A stretch of DNA of 19,102 bases from JBIIJL01 sp044233795. Its GTDB lineage: Bacteria; Pseudomonadota; Gammaproteobacteria; Legionellales; Legionellaceae. This document shows, one piece after another, positions 1 to 5,857 of the stretch (within the stretch, counting starts at the first letter, position 1; the number at the start of each line of letters is the position of its first letter). The translations under genes and the position numbers were made by a program. The notes beneath the pieces are model-generated. The model was not told where the DNA came from. It did not search any database and saw only the letters and a program-made list of their open reading frames with translations. The stretch covers positions 1 to 19,102 of the forward strand of contig JBIIJL010000040.1 in assembly GCA_044233795.1 (NCBI GenBank). Direction: 5' to 3'.

Positions 1-1
1 G

Positions 2-265
2 ATATTTAGACAAATAGACAAAAGAACCTACTTAAGGGGTGTGCAACAAGTTGATGGGACAAGTTGCGGCGCGCTTTTGGTTGAGAATTTCTCTTGCTGT
101 ATTGAAGATGCGCAGTGGCCACGCGACGCCGATACTTTATCGCTTACTGAACAAATCCGTTTGAGGCATTTGGAGCTTCTTCAGAGTGAGCGCCCTGACT
201 ATTACCCCCAGTTTCTAGCGCGTCAGCAGGGAGAAGAACCAGCTGCTAGCCCTATGTTGGAGTAG
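2..265 (+). CDS. C-terminal part of a C48-family (Ulp1/SENP-like) cysteine protease, truncated by the window edge
   Basis: The frame is open from the first bases of the window, so this is the 3' end of a longer gene and the GTG at 41 is probably an internal Val codon. The visible part is 87 residues. Its key feature is VQQVDGTSCG at about residues 14-23. This fits the Q-x-[ND]-G-x-[DSN]-C-G signature of C48 peptidases, with the nucleophile Cys encoded at 65-67 and the oxyanion-hole Gln six residues before it. The catalytic His and Asp would lie upstream, outside the window. C48 enzymes cleave ubiquitin-like modifiers such as SUMO or NEDD8. In bacteria they are mostly host-directed secreted effectors, so a role as a translocated effector is likely but inferred. 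The tail after the Cys is about 65 residues and ends in a hydrophilic, Glu-rich segment. Base composition looks richer in GC by eye than the next 300 bases, which may point to acquisition. Confidence 0.7.
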   Translation: MFRQIDKRTYLRGVQQVDGTSCGALLVENFSCCIEDAQWPRDADTLSLTEQIRLRHLELLQSERPDYYPQFLARQQGEEPAASPMLE

Positions 266-590
266 GGGTTCGAGTGAGGCTGGGTGAAATGCCTCCTCTA
301 TCTAGAGCACGTTTTTTAAAATATTTTGGAGACTTTAACCCTTTAAAAAAAAATAAAAAAATCCTGTTATTAAGCTATAGGCATGTGGTCGCGAAGCCAG
401 CAAGAGTGGTCAAGATGGGTCAACTCGCTGTTTTTGCTCATGTTCAACAATTAACTTGAATGTTTTGTCAGCTTTATTAAAAAGTTCCTTGCTACTAGGC
501 AACGGATGAGTCCATTTACGTTGCCTAGTCGGTCGAAATATTTTCAATTTTGTAGAATCTCTAAGTATTTTCGCTCTTCTAGGGAGCTTC
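266..590. other. Gene-poor stretch between the protease end and the transposase remnant
   Basis: I see no convincing gene here. A GTG-started 61-codon frame (274-459) exists on the plus strand, but it has no recognisable domain and runs through an A-rich tract, so I treat it as chance. The only clear structure is the perfect hairpin at 494-529, listed separately. The composition is low-complexity and AT-rich, in keeping with decayed accessory DNA. Confidence 0.6.
494..529. terminator. Perfect 11-bp hairpin, possible terminator or palindromic repeat
   Basis: ACTAGGCAACG (494-504) is exactly complementary to CGTTGCCTAGT (519-529) around a 14-base loop. There is no T-tract directly after it on the plus strand. 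It lies 229 bases past the protease stop and 62 bases past the end of the minus-strand transposase remnant. It could end transcription from either side or be a mobile palindrome. The structure is certain; the role is not. Confidence 0.4.
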
Positions 591-900
591 CTATGTTAAT
601 GTCTGGATAGGGGTTAATACAAAGCCTAACCTTTGGGCTCTTTTTTGCATATTTTTTATAATTCGTTCTTTTTATTGCTGCTCATAATAGTCTTGCTCAG
701 CATCCACATAATCCTGTCCATGTCTTATCATCGAGTATATAAGACGGGCAATTTTATAAGCTACAGCAGTAATAGCTTTTGGCGCACCTACTTTTGATTT
801 TAATCTCCGAATAAAGGCGCCTTTAGTGCAGAGTTACTTCGATGCAAAGTATTTGCTGCAATAGGTAGCAGAGTCGTGGCTCGATTGGCTGAAGGTTTTT
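591..900 (-). pseudogene. Decayed C-terminal part of an IS110-like transposase
   Basis: Read on the minus strand, the translation gives a recognisable transposase tail in pieces. A segment reading NRATTLLPIAANTLHRSNSA runs from about 888 to 830. The frame then shifts near 825-830 and continues with GAFIRRLKSKVGAPKAIT. Next come an Ile/Ala/Arg-rich helix, then HGQDYVDAEQDYYEQQ. A stop codon (TAA) sits where a Tyr codon would be expected. After it the same frame continues with KERIIKNMQKRAQRLGFVL to a final TAG at 591-593. This order (G-A-[FP]-[KQ]-A-[IV]-x-A, then a Tyr-rich segment, then a basic tail) is what I know from IS110-family C-termini. At least one frameshift and one nonsense change make it inactive, and the N-terminal catalytic half is absent. 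The family name is from memory and less sure than the transposase call. Confidence 0.7.
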
Positions 901-943
901 TTCTACATCCTAATTTTGACCACCTGATATTTTTGTTTCAGGT

Positions 944-962
944 GATAATCCTAATCATTATC
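944..962. promoter_or_regulatory. Fur-box-like operator, 17 of 19 bases match the classic consensus
   Basis: GATAATCCTAATCATTATC differs from the classic enterobacterial Fur consensus GATAATGATAATCATTATC only at the seventh and eighth bases. A plausible promoter overlaps it: TTGTTT at 933-938 and CATTAT at 956-961 with a 17-base spacer. Fur blocks transcription when ferrous iron is plentiful. No intact iron gene follows. The next supported gene (1241) is nearly 280 bases away, so the target is unknown. Confidence 0.55.
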
Positions 963-1133
963 CAAAATGTTTGGCAGTTGGCCATTTGCTCATATTAACA
1001 CCAATTTATGAAATAATTCTCAAAACTGAAAGAGTACATAGCCCATCAAGAAGTGAAATAGGCAATGGAATACAAACCTCATTGAGCAAAATAATCGTCA
1101 GTCGCTTGACTTGTGGATTAGATTATTATGATA

Positions 1134-1163
1134 GATGGTTACCCGCCTACGCGGGCAGGACAG
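1134..1163. repeat. Dispersed GC-rich palindromic repeat (ACCCGCCTACGCGGGC core)
   Basis: The core CCCGC (1142-1146), loop CTAC, GCGGG (1151-1155) lies in a GATGG...GGACAG context. This closely resembles the small palindromes scattered between genes in many proteobacteria. When translated they give the telltale W-L-P-A-Y-A-G-R-T peptide, seen here in the open frame. It is markedly more GC-rich than its surroundings. It shows that the frame upstream of 1241 is not a real N-terminus. Confidence 0.65.
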
Positions 1164-1213
1164 TCTTTTTGTCATGTCCAGAGTTATTTTCGTCATTTTT
1201 TCATGAGAAGATA

Positions 1214-1219
1214 TATAAT
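1214..1219 (+). promoter_or_regulatory. Possible -10 element for the glycosylase-like gene
   Basis: A perfect TATAAT lies 21 bases before the chosen ATG at 1241. No good -35 hexamer sits 16-18 bases upstream. Transcription would begin near 1226 and leave a very short leader holding only the ribosome binding site. Confidence 0.3.
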
Positions 1220-1240
1220 GATATCTTTTGTGAGGAAGTC

Positions 1241-1978
1241 ATGCATCATCTGATTGAACGAGCTCATCCAGAATGGCAGCAACTTATCTTCTCGGCTGTG
1301 AATGCAATGAACACAAGCTATCTCGAATCACTCAAAAGAGATGAACAATGGTTGCCAGGCCCCGAGCAAATCTTCAACGCATTTAGCATGCCACTCTCTT
1401 CTGTAAAATATATACTATTTGGTGAATCCCCTTACCCAAGAAAAGTTTCAGCAAATGGTTTTGCTTTTTGGGATGCTAACGTTAACTCGCTTTGGGGACA
1501 GAACGGGTTATCTAAAGAAGTTAATCGCGCAACCTCGCTTCGTAACCTTATTAAAATGTTACTAAAGGCTCGTGGTGATTTAATCGAAGATGTTTCAATA
1601 GAGGCCATCGGCTCTCTTGATAAATCGTGTTATATATCAACCGCTGAAGAGCTGTTTCGAGGTATGATGGCGCATGGTTTTTTGCTACTTAACGCATCTT
1701 TGGTATATGCAGATGGGAAAATACCGTATCATGCTCGAGAGTGGAGTCTATTTATTAATCAGCTTTTAAACAAATTATCGATGATGCGTCCGGATATTTC
1801 ATTAGTATTGTTTGGCAATATTGCTAAACAAATACCCAAAACAATTCTTCCGATTTGTTTGAAATCAGAGCATCCTTATAATCTTAGTTTTATTACCAAC
1901 CCAAATGTCATTGGTTTTTTTAAACCATTTGACCTGCTGTTAAAGGACTTAAGCCATGACCATGCAGTCGTCGATTGA
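1241..1978 (+). CDS. Divergent family-1 uracil-DNA glycosylase homologue with catalytic Asp replaced by Ser
   Basis: The 245-residue protein follows the plan of Ung-type uracil-DNA glycosylase along its length. It has an N-terminal W-x2-L helix and PGPEQIFNAF before the first core strand. The water-activating loop reads GESPYP (residues 61-66) where Ung has GQDPYH, so the catalytic Asp is Ser63 while Pro64 and Tyr65 are kept. A GFAF segment follows, as in Ung GLAF. LLLNAS carries the uracil-reading Asn (Asn151). SEHPYN carries the His of the leucine-loop motif (His211). GFFKPFDLL matches the GFFG-C-x-H-F region. The start was set at ATG 1241 because GAGGA lies just upstream; the open frame reaches back to 971 but crosses a dispersed repeat. 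The gene overlaps ubiG by 23 bases, suggesting coupled translation. It may be a low-activity glycosylase, a DNA-binding relative or a protein with another base target; function is not established. Confidence 0.75.
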   Translation: MHHLIERAHPEWQQLIFSAVNAMNTSYLESLKRDEQWLPGPEQIFNAFSMPLSSVKYILFGESPYPRKVSANGFAFWDANVNSLWGQNGLSKEVNRATSLRNLIKMLLKARGDLIEDVSIEAIGSLDKSCYISTAEELFRGMMAHGFLLLNASLVYADGKIPYHAREWSLFINQLLNKLSMMRPDISLVLFGNIAKQIPKTILPICLKSEHPYNLSFITNPNVIGFFKPFDLLLKDLSHDHAVVD

Positions 1979-2651
1979 TGAACAAGAAATTGCTAAATTT
2001 GCCCAGCATGAAGGTGAGTGGTGGAGCAAAGATGGAGTTTTTAAAACACTTCATGATATTAATCCACTTCGGATTTCATTTATTGAGCAATACTGCCAGT
2101 TAAATGGCTTAAATGTGCTAGATCTAGGATGTGGTGGCGGTATTTTAGCGGAAGCAATGGCGTTATTAAATGCACATGTCACAGGCCTTGATGCAGGGAT
2201 TGATTGTATTAAGGCCGCTAAAATACATGCGAATAAGATGAAGTTTAATATTGATTATGTTTGTAGCCCTATAGAAACATTTGATGGTGGTGATTTTGAT
2301 GTGATCACATGCATGGAAATGTTAGAGCATGTTGAAAAACCAGAGTTTGTGATTGAATCTGCATCAAGTCGTTTAAAAACAGATGGTTTTTTATTTTTGT
2401 CGACGATTAATCGTACATTGAAAGCTTATGGGGCAGCAATTATTGCTGCAGAGTATATTTTAGGATTACTGCCTAGACAAACGCATGATTATTCGAAATT
2501 TATTAGACCTGCTGAGTTAGCTGCTATGGTGAGGGCTCATGGCCTTGAAGTGGTTGGACTTTCAGGTATGTCTTACATACCACTTCTTGGTAAAGCTTAT
2601 ATGACACGAGATGTAAATGTTAATTATCTTATGGTATGTCGAAAGATATAG
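1956..2651 (+). CDS. ubiG: UbiG, ubiquinone biosynthesis O-methyltransferase
   Basis: UbiG carries out both O-methylations in ubiquinone synthesis (on the 2-polyprenyl-6-hydroxyphenol-type intermediate and on demethylubiquinone), using S-adenosylmethionine. The 231-residue length is close to the E. coli enzyme (240). Family landmarks are FAQHEGEWW near residue 15, INPLR at 35-39, SAM motif I LDLGCGGGILAE at 55-66, VITCMEMLEHV near residue 110, FLSTINRT near 148, EYILGLLP near 165, THDYSKFIRPAEL near 175 and DVNVNYL near the C-terminus. Start ATG 1956 has AAAGGA about ten bases upstream; a second ATG six bases on is also possible. It overlaps the glycosylase-like gene by 23 bases. E. coli ubiG stands next to other genes, so this pairing is lineage-specific. 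It ends before a strong hairpin. Confidence 0.95.
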   Translation: MTMQSSIDEQEIAKFAQHEGEWWSKDGVFKTLHDINPLRISFIEQYCQLNGLNVLDLGCGGGILAEAMALLNAHVTGLDAGIDCIKAAKIHANKMKFNIDYVCSPIETFDGGDFDVITCMEMLEHVEKPEFVIESASSRLKTDGFLFLSTINRTLKAYGAAIIAAEYILGLLPRQTHDYSKFIRPAELAAMVRAHGLEVVGLSGMSYIPLLGKAYMTRDVNVNYLMVCRKI

Positions 2652-2657
2652 AGCTAT

Positions 2658-2695
2658 ATATTCCCAGCATGAGAAAGATCTCTTGCTGGGAATAT
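2658..2695. terminator. Bidirectional hairpin between ubiG and the SPFH gene
   Basis: ATATTCCCAGCA (2658-2669) pairs perfectly with TGCTGGGAATAT (2684-2695), and the inner GAGA/TCTC can extend the stem. It lies exactly between two convergent stop codons. No long T-tract follows on either strand, so it is probably a shared terminator of moderate strength or an mRNA 3'-end protector. Confidence 0.65.
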
Positions 2696-2704
2696 TCTAA
2701 CGTT

Positions 2705-3826
2705 TCAAGGAACTTGTATCGGTGATGCGGGAATAGTCGCAACTATTGGAATAGTGCCATTTCCTGCAGATCCTTGATTGAAGAAGAAGCTAACATTCTC
2801 TGCGTGGCTCATCATTTCTATGTCTAGCGATTTTTTATACAAATTTACAGCTACCTGATTAGAGTTTAACTCGTTGCCAAGTTGCATGAAAGCATGTCCT
2901 TTAGTCAAAACAGACGTAGCATCTCCTTGCGCTTTGATTTGGGCAACCGTACTGTCTGCTCCAGCTTCGATCTTTCTGACTTCTGCAACATTTTGAGCGG
3001 CCAACATTTGCGATTGAATTTTTGATTTCATGACAGCCCCTTGTGCTAATTCATGGGCCAAGGCTGTATCATTAATACTCCAACTTGTGATTCCTATGTT
3101 AAGCAATTTGATACCGAGTGATTCTAATTGAGACATGAGAATGTGAGTCAATTCTGCGATTAGCCCTCCAACCCCCTTTTTATCTTCTTCAGTCCCTAAC
3201 TGAGTGGTTGCTGGTGAAAAGTCAGATAGATCATGATGACTTATAATTTGTGAAATTCTAATTTCTGCAATTTCCTTAATAGAATTTTCAATATCATCAA
3301 TTTGGCGTATGGCTTTTTCTGGATCTACAATTTGATAACGGACATCAGCGTGTAATGTTACGCCCACGTTGTCACGTGTAGAGGCAGTTACAGCCTTAAG
3401 TTTTTTTGTTTCCTGTTTGATGGGTATAAGAGTAGGATCAACTGTATGAGAGGCATCGCTAATTAGATGTTGTCCTTCTTCTAGTATTTCCAATTTTCCT
3501 TGATTATATGATTTTGCAACATATCCTGTGTCTACGGTTATGATCTTGAATGGATTAAGTGTAATATAGTTATCGGATAATGATTGTGGGTCTCTTGGGT
3601 AACTTTCCCATGGAAAGTTAGAGTGTCGACCAGGAGGTAGAAGAGTCATTTTGCCGCGGTTTGTTCGCCTTAAGCCTATTGCTCCATCAGGGATTACGAT
3701 GGTAGTTGCCCACAAATAAAGCCCGCCTAATCCACCTGTAAAAAAAGTAAATAGCCATTTTTGTAGCTCACGATTTCCCTTTGATTGGTCATAATCCTTT
3801 TTTAGCTGCGCCATATCTAATTTCAT
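2705..3826 (-). CDS. SPFH/band-7 domain membrane protein (flotillin/prohibitin-like)
   Basis: The protein has 373 residues from the chosen start. AAGGA lies eight bases before ATG 3826; an upstream ATG (3853) would add only nine residues and has no such site. A short cytoplasmic N-terminus (1-23) leads to one membrane segment (about 24-45). The SPFH/band-7 domain follows from IPDGAIGLRR at 46-55 to about 260. Landmarks are LPPGRH, the V-T-x-D-G/T-V-like strand, and ADVRYQIVDPEKAI. A helical Ala/Gln/Lys/Glu-rich coiled coil (about 262-335, with QNVAEVRKIEAGAD) is followed by a Pro/Ile-rich end. SPFH proteins form oligomeric membrane microdomains that scaffold proteases and other complexes. It is divergent from the triple-YbjQ gene across about 250 bases, so the two may share a regulatory region and a task at the membrane (inference). 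It could be called a flotillin, prohibitin or stomatin relative; the subfamily is not decided. Confidence 0.85.
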   Translation of the reverse strand: MKLDMAQLKKDYDQSKGNRELQKWLFTFFTGGLGGLYLWATTIVIPDGAIGLRRTNRGKMTLLPPGRHSNFPWESYPRDPQSLSDNYITLNPFKIITVDTGYVAKSYNQGKLEILEEGQHLISDASHTVDPTLIPIKQETKKLKAVTASTRDNVGVTLHADVRYQIVDPEKAIRQIDDIENSIKEIAEIRISQIISHHDLSDFSPATTQLGTEEDKKGVGGLIAELTHILMSQLESLGIKLLNIGITSWSINDTALAHELAQGAVMKSKIQSQMLAAQNVAEVRKIEAGADSTVAQIKAQGDATSVLTKGHAFMQLGNELNSNQVAVNLYKKSLDIEMMSHAENVSFFFNQGSAGNGTIPIVATIPASPIQVP

Positions 3827-4034
3827 AATTTTTCCTTTTTGTTTTTTGACCATTTAAACTTAACACTGAATTCTTAAGGATTTATTAATAGTATTAAGGC
3901 AATGATATGGATTTCTCTTTCCTGTTAAACGGCTACTAGATGAGCCAAGATAGTTTTATAGGAAACAAATTACAGGAAGGGCTTCGTCGTGGGGATTGCC
4001 GGTGGAGGGGGGCATAAAGTCGAGCAATAAGGAC

Positions 4035-4040
4035 TATAAT
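4035..4040 (+). promoter_or_regulatory. Possible -10 element for the triple-YbjQ gene
   Basis: A perfect TATAAT lies 38 bases before the ATG at 4079, within GGACTATAATAAAA. The expected -35 position (about 4012-4017, GCATAA) matches poorly. The intergenic stretch just before it (3980-4020) is unusually G-rich for this window. Confidence 0.35.
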
Positions 4041-4078
4041 AAAAATATACAGGTAGATATACCTCAGGGAGTATATTC

Positions 4079-5299
4079 ATGACAGTCACGACTGGCCTAT
4101 CAGGAAATGAAATTTATTGTCTTGAACAGAAGGGATTTCTTCCAGGTAACATTGTTGTTGGAAATAGTGTACAAGCGCTGGGTTTTGTAGGGAGTATTGG
4201 CTCAGGATTCAAAGCGATTCTTGGTGGGGAAATTGATCAGATTACAAGTCTTATTAGAGAAGGTCGTGAAAGTGCTTACCATCGGATGCTTGTTGAAGCC
4301 AAAGCTAATGGCGCATCTGGGATTACTGGAGTTACTAGTGAATTGATTTTTCATGGTTCAAGGATTGAGTTTTTGTCTATAGGTTCAGCAATTCATGATA
4401 GAAATAAAACAAACTCTGCACGTTTGTTTTCAACCTCTGCAGATGGTCAGGAGCTCTATGCGCAGCTAGATGTAGGTTATGAACCAATAGGATTTTGTTT
4501 TGGAAATAGTGTTTATTCTCTAGGTATTCGCCAAGGGCTCATTGGTGGTATAAAAACCTTTAAGCGAGGCGAAATTAAAGAATACTCAGATCTTTTTAAT
4601 CGTACTCGTCATTTAGCTTTGAGAAGGATTATGCAACAAGGGAATTATCTTAAGGCTGATGCTGTATTAGGGATACAAACGAGCATTATTCCCATATCTG
4701 GTGTTGTTGAGATGATTATGATTGGCACGGCAGCTCGGCAAACACAAACTCTTGAAGAAAAGGATAGTGCTATTGTCACAAGTGATATGACAAATGTTGA
4801 AATGTGGAATATGGTGAGTCGTGGATATACCCCTATGCGGCTGGTATTGGGGACGTCAGTATACTCTCTTGGTTTTGTTGGGGGAATGAGTTCATTATTT
4901 AAATCGTTTGTGAGAGGTGAGATAAGCGAGCTGACCCATTTGATTTATGCAGCAAGAGAACAGGCTATTGGGCTTATCAACGACGAGGCAAAAGCAATTG
5001 GAGCTGATGATGTAGTGGGTGTTAAAACGTATGTATACCAATTAGGGAATGGTCTGATTGAGTTTCTCGCCATTGGCACGGCAGTTAAAAAAGCACCAGG
5101 TATCCATGTGTTGTCCGAACAATTGCCCCCGCAGGCGATTATTGCTGATAAAAACACTTTCTACGATTCAAATTATGTAAACGATAAAAAAATTAATTTA
5201 AATGCGGGGTCAAAACCTATTAAAGGCCCATATATTATAACTCTTATTGTGGTTTGCATTTTGCTAAAATTGACATCTTATTTTTTCTTTGGGCGATAA
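4079..5299 (+). CDS. Three tandem YbjQ-type (PF01906, former DUF74) domains with a C-terminal membrane anchor
   Basis: The 406-residue protein is built of three copies of one domain at about residues 10-106, 124-220 and 240-337. Each copy repeats G-[FY]-x-P, then GNSVxxLG or GTSVYSLGFVG, a GEI turn, an R-x2-A-containing helix, and a closing strand with IEFL-x-IGTA or similar. Copy 3 keeps the family signature EAKAIGADDVVGV; copy 2 is the most diverged. A single YbjQ is about 105 residues and forms a homopentamer, so a fused trimer is unusual. A polar linker (about 345-383) leads to one hydrophobic segment (about 384-399) at the very end, with no signal peptide, so the repeats should face the cytoplasm. 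AGGGAG precedes ATG 4079. Molecular function of YbjQ domains is unclear; a heavy-metal role was proposed. The divergent SPFH neighbour hints at a shared membrane role. Confidence 0.85.
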   Translation: MTVTTGLSGNEIYCLEQKGFLPGNIVVGNSVQALGFVGSIGSGFKAILGGEIDQITSLIREGRESAYHRMLVEAKANGASGITGVTSELIFHGSRIEFLSIGSAIHDRNKTNSARLFSTSADGQELYAQLDVGYEPIGFCFGNSVYSLGIRQGLIGGIKTFKRGEIKEYSDLFNRTRHLALRRIMQQGNYLKADAVLGIQTSIIPISGVVEMIMIGTAARQTQTLEEKDSAIVTSDMTNVEMWNMVSRGYTPMRLVLGTSVYSLGFVGGMSSLFKSFVRGEISELTHLIYAAREQAIGLINDEAKAIGADDVVGVKTYVYQLGNGLIEFLAIGTAVKKAPGIHVLSEQLPPQAIIADKNTFYDSNYVNDKKINLNAGSKPIKGPYIITLIVVCILLKLTSYFFFGR

Positions 5300-5337
5300 A
5301 TAAGCTAAATTAGATTAAGGTGATCAATATTTAAAAA

Positions 5338-5709
5338 TTATTTAGGGACGTCTGGGGCTTTTTGTTGCACGTACCGTTTCTGAAAGCGTTGATAGGCATA
5401 TTTAGCTTGGTCGTCTGTTACGACATCGACTTCATTTCCATATAGGTCAACTCGTGCAACATTATTTTTTTGGCAACTGAGATATGCGGGTGAAGCGCTA
5501 TAGTAATTCAGTGCTTCACGTAAATTTTTTTTACTAAATGGAGGCGAATCAAGGCGCTCGTAGAAATCAATAATGTCATCAAAAACACCTATTTTAAGTG
5601 GTTTCATGTGCTTTTCTTTTTTAAAGAAAGCGGCTGGGAAATGTTCAATTAACCAATCAATAATTTTTAATTTATCGTGTTTTGTTACTGAAAGTTTTTG
5701 ATGATCCAC
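5338..5709 (-). CDS. Minimal FinO/ProQ-domain RNA chaperone
   Basis: This 123-residue protein is little more than one FinO/ProQ domain. WLIEHFPAAFF at 19-29 is the conserved Trp/Phe-Pro-Ala-Phe entry. MKPLKIGVFDDI at 35-46 is the PLKIGI hallmark. SKKNLREALNYY at 59-70 is the second basic helix. YLSC, then ARVDLYGNEV at 85-94 matches the Arg-x-Asp-Leu-x-Gly strand. It ends with a short Lys/Arg-rich tail. Such proteins bind structured small RNAs and mRNA 3' ends and steady or pair them. In Legionella, a FinO-domain protein (RocC) with an sRNA represses competence genes, but nothing here shows which RNA this one binds. The start is uncertain: GTG 5709 is the only plausible codon before the domain and its ribosome binding site is weak. 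The gene is divergent from 5858 with an inverted repeat between them. Confidence 0.85.
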   Translation of the reverse strand: MDHQKLSVTKHDKLKIIDWLIEHFPAAFFKKEKHMKPLKIGVFDDIIDFYERLDSPPFSKKNLREALNYYSASPAYLSCQKNNVARVDLYGNEVDVVTDDQAKYAYQRFQKRYVQQKAPDVPK

Positions 5710-5747
5710 CAGCTGTCTCGTTTTTAGTTTATTTGGTGTAAAGTTAG

Positions 5748-5795
5748 CACATAGTTTGTTAAATTGTAAATGACTTAAAAAGGACGAACTATGTG
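5748..5795. repeat. Inverted repeat between divergent genes, possible operator
   Basis: CACATAGTT (5748-5756) is exactly complementary to AACTATGTG (5787-5795) across a 30-base spacer. It sits in the 148-base gap between the FinO-type gene and the orphan gene, upstream of both. It could bind a dimeric regulator as two half-sites, or form a hairpin in the FinO-gene leader. Nine-base arms can occur by chance in AT-rich DNA. Confidence 0.35.
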
Positions 5796-5857
5796 TATTT
5801 CCCCATTCACGACTATACTGACCTATATTTGGATTTTAAGTCTGCTGGAGTAGCATT

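Larger units (their letters stand above)
901..1240. other. Intergenic stretch with hairpin, Fur-box-like site, dispersed repeat and promoter
   Basis: No gene is supported here. The plus frame open from TTG 971 crosses a dispersed palindromic repeat, has no homology I recognise, and lacks a ribosome binding site. From left to right the stretch holds a 7-bp hairpin CACCTGA/TCAGGTG (921-927 and 938-944), the Fur-box-like 19-mer (944-962), the repeat at 1134-1163, and a possible -10 TATAAT at 1214-1219 just ahead of the glycosylase-like gene. Confidence 0.6.

Noticed and set aside
274..459. A 61-codon GTG-started frame after the C48 protease fragment
   Set aside because: It has no recognisable domain, passes through a poly-A-rich tract, and lacks a convincing ribosome binding site.
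251..620. Similar strings CCTATGTT...TAGGGGTT near 251-270 and 591-616, a possible target duplication
   Set aside because: The match is gapped and short, and IS110-type elements do not usually leave such duplications.
620..645. AGCC...GGCT followed by a T-run, looking like a plus-strand terminator
   Set aside because: The stem is only four to five base pairs and it lies in the codons of the transposase remnant, so the T-run reflects Lys codons on the other strand.
899..930. Resemblance of GGTGGTCAAAATTAGGATGTAG (minus strand) to end repeats of IS21-type elements
   Set aside because: There is only one copy, the match is from memory, and no istA/istB genes are present.
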